Assembly (NCBI GenBank): GCA_025924495.1
Contig: JAICIG010000376.1
Coordinates: forward strand, 1 to 7,888
Direction of reading: 5' to 3'
DNA: 7,888 nt
Source of the DNA: Pirellulales bacterium
Lineage (GTDB): Bacteria; Planctomycetota; Planctomycetia; Pirellulales; JAICIG01
In this document: positions 6,816-7,888 of the stretch, one piece after another
How the letters are laid out: each line of letters begins with the position of its first letter
Position numbering within the stretch: position 1 is the first letter of the stretch
The notes under the pieces: model-generated
Seen by the model: only the letters and a program-made list of their open reading frames with translations
The model's database searches: none
What the model was told of the DNA's origin: nothing
Made by a program: the position numbers and the translations under genes

Positions 6816-7483
6816 GCTGCGGCCACCGCCTGGTTAAATTCTTCTAGTCGTTCGACGCGAGAAAACTGCTCCGCCACTTCCGGAGTGTGAGTGACGAGAA
6901 CGAGCGCCACCTGCTCTTCCGCACAGGTTTCCCGAATCAGGTCGACAATCTGCTGCTGATTGCGAGAGTCCACATTGGCCGTCGGTTCGTCGGCCAACAG
7001 CAACTTCGGCCGGTTCGCCAACGCTCGGGCGACGGCTACGCGTTGCTGCTCGCCGACCGAAAGCATGGCGGGCTTGTGCGAGAGACGATGTCCCAGGCCG
7101 ACCCGATTGAGCAGCCAGGTCGCACGTTCCAGGTCAGCCCGGCCCCGGGCGAAAGACATGCCCAATAGAACGTTTTCCAAAGCCGAGAAGCCAGGCAACA
7201 AGTTGAAGGTCTGGAACACGTAGCCGACATTGTCGGCCCGGAACCGATCACGGCCTGCCTCAGGCAGCCGAGTAATATCGCAACCGTGGATCTCGACGAT
7301 GCCTTCGTCGGGCCGGCTGATGCCGGCGATTACATGTAACAGGGTCGTCTTGCCACAGCCGCTGCGGCCGACCAGCACCATCTGCTCCGCCGCAGGCACT
7401 TCAAACAGAGGAATGTCAAGAATCGGCAGTCGGGTTCCGTCTGGCTCGACGAACGACTTCTTAACGCCCTTCAGTTTCAGCAT
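6812..7483 (-). CDS. ABC transporter ATP-binding protein, LolD/MacB type
   Basis: The 223-residue product is a complete cytoplasmic ABC ATPase. Visible motifs are Walker A GRSGCGKT (39-46), the Q-loop with Gln91 in YVFQTFNLLPGFSALENV, the signature LSVGEQQR (141-148), Walker B LLLADE (161-166) with catalytic Glu166, and the switch His199 in VLVTHTPEVA. The QTFNLLPGFSALENV and LLLADEPTANVDS segments are typical of the LolD/MacB/FtsE group that pairs with FtsX-fold permeases. The signature has Val where Gly is usual (LSGGE), a mild variation that need not impair function. Its stop overlaps the permease start by ATGA, so the two subunits are translationally coupled. Only a poor ribosome binding site precedes the ATG. 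It is the first gene of the presumed operon and powers the permease encoded next. Confidence 0.95.
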   Translation of the reverse strand: MLKLKGVKKSFVEPDGTRLPILDIPLFEVPAAEQMVLVGRSGCGKTTLLHVIAGISRPDEGIVEIHGCDITRLPEAGRDRFRADNVGYVFQTFNLLPGFSALENVLLGMSFARGRADLERATWLLNRVGLGHRLSHKPAMLSVGEQQRVAVARALANRPKLLLADEPTANVDSRNQQQIVDLIRETCAEEQVALVLVTHTPEVAEQFSRVERLEEFNQAVAAA

Positions 7484-7535
7484 AGCGTGCTCGTGGACGG
7501 CCGAGAAACGAACGATAAACCGAGATCGATGTCAC

Positions 7536-7547
7536 CCAAGACCTTGG
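7536..7547. promoter_or_regulatory. Dyad next to the -10 box, possible operator
   Basis: CCAAG and CTTGG form a perfect 5-2-5 dyad that abuts the candidate -10 box at 7548-7553 and would cover the transcription start. A repressor bound there would block initiation. It does not resemble the proteobacterial Zur box as I remember it, and a 10-base match could be chance. Confidence 0.25.
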
Positions 7548-7575
7548 ATCATAAAACTTTAGCGCGGAATCACAA
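7548..7575 (-). promoter_or_regulatory. Candidate sigma-70-like promoter for the ABC operon
   Basis: On the minus strand TTGTGA (7570-7575) is followed after 16 bases by TATGAT (7548-7553), matching the -35 and -10 consensus at four and five of six positions. The leader to the ATG at 7483 would be about 58 bases. It is the best promoter-like sequence I see in the spacer. Confidence 0.45.
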
Positions 7576-7654
7576 GAGGCGGCTCGGAGGAGAAATCGCC
7601 AAGCGCCGGCGAAATGGGATGCCGCAGGCTATTAAGGGCCCTACGCGGCGTATG

Positions 7655-7686
7655 GGCAGTTGGTTCGCCCCAAACTGCCTCTTTTT
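7655..7686 (+). terminator. Terminator-like hairpin followed by a T-run on the plus strand
   Basis: GGCAGTTGG (7655-7663) pairs with CCAAACTGCC (7670-7679) with one bulged A at 7672 and a six-base loop, followed directly by TCTTTTT (7680-7686). The T-run is on the plus strand, although both flanking genes are on the minus strand. On the minus strand the same hairpin lies about 80 bases beyond the smpB stop but has no T-run after it. It may end smpB transcription weakly, or end an unseen plus-strand transcript. Confidence 0.45.
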
Positions 7687-7759
7687 CCGATTGTTCGCCT
7701 GGCAGCCGAGAGCAATCGCGATCGAATGGCGTTTGCTCGACGATCGGCGTCCCTGGAGA

Positions 7760-7888
7760 CTAGCGCCGGCGCATCGCGCGGTCGATGTCGCGTTTCACGT
7801 CGGCCTTTTTCATCTTTTCCCGTTTGTCGTGCAGCTGCCGACCGCGACAAAGCCCCAGCAGGACCTTCGCCTTGCCGTCTTTGAAATA
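7760..7888 (-). CDS. smpB: SsrA-binding protein SmpB, C-terminal 42 residues, cut by window edge
   Basis: The frame entering from the right edge reads YFKDGKAKVLLGLCRGRQLHDKR and so on to a TAG stop at 7760-7762, ending in DIDRAMRRR. This matches the end of SmpB: the last beta strands with the G-L-C-R-G-R-Q-L-H-DKR segment, then the basic C-terminal tail that folds into a helix in the ribosomal mRNA channel. SmpB binds the tRNA-like part of tmRNA and brings it to stalled ribosomes for trans-translation. The stop is 276 bases upstream of the ABC ATPase start, with a promoter candidate and a hairpin between, so smpB is probably a separate transcription unit. The tmRNA gene is not in the window. 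Confidence 0.93.
   Translation of the reverse strand, partial: YFKDGKAKVLLGLCRGRQLHDKREKMKKADVKRDIDRAMRRR

Overview
The window reads as a GC-rich bacterial chromosome segment, most probably from a planctomycete of the Pirellula type. This is inferred from protein style: DUF3299 proteins carrying a CCFG motif, a DUF4190-type membrane module and secreted CPFC proteins. No rRNA or other phylogenetic marker is present to prove it. Every gene I can support lies on the minus strand, so transcription runs from right to left. I see no mobile element, CRISPR array or tRNA.

From right to left: the 3' end of smpB (7760-7888); a 276-base spacer with a candidate promoter and a terminator-like hairpin; an ABC ATPase (6812-7483) whose stop overlaps the start of an FtsX/MacB-type permease (5142-6815); a 133-base spacer with a good ribosome binding site and a possible -10 box; a tight four-gene cluster consisting of a CPFC protein with HEAT-like repeats and a C-terminal membrane anchor (3416-5008), a membrane-anchored DUF3299 protein (2715-3398), a DUF3299 lipoprotein (2035-2718) and a second, shorter CPFC protein (852-2048); a 265-base spacer with a strong inverted repeat; and the 5' part of a PSP1/YaaT-like gene (1-586). 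smpB and the PSP1-domain gene look like housekeeping flanks, and the six genes between them look like one functional unit.

The most interesting element is the permease. Its extracytoplasmic domain carries an insertion of about 145 residues with roughly 39 histidines among Asp and Glu, a typical divalent-metal (especially zinc) binding composition. An ABC ATPase, an FtsX-type permease, a His-rich extracytoplasmic module and DUF3299 proteins together recall the Zur-controlled zinc loci of Gammaproteobacteria (Pseudomonas aeruginosa PA4063-PA4066 and Vibrio zrgABCDE, recalled from memory). There the His-rich module is a separate periplasmic protein; here it is built into the permease. The locus adds a nested duplication in the order CPFC, DUF3299, DUF3299, CPFC, with different predicted anchoring of each copy. 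My working hypothesis is an envelope metal-handling system, probably for zinc, with a MacB/Lol-like mechanotransmission ABC core. The metal, the direction of movement and the role of the CPFC proteins are not shown by the sequence.
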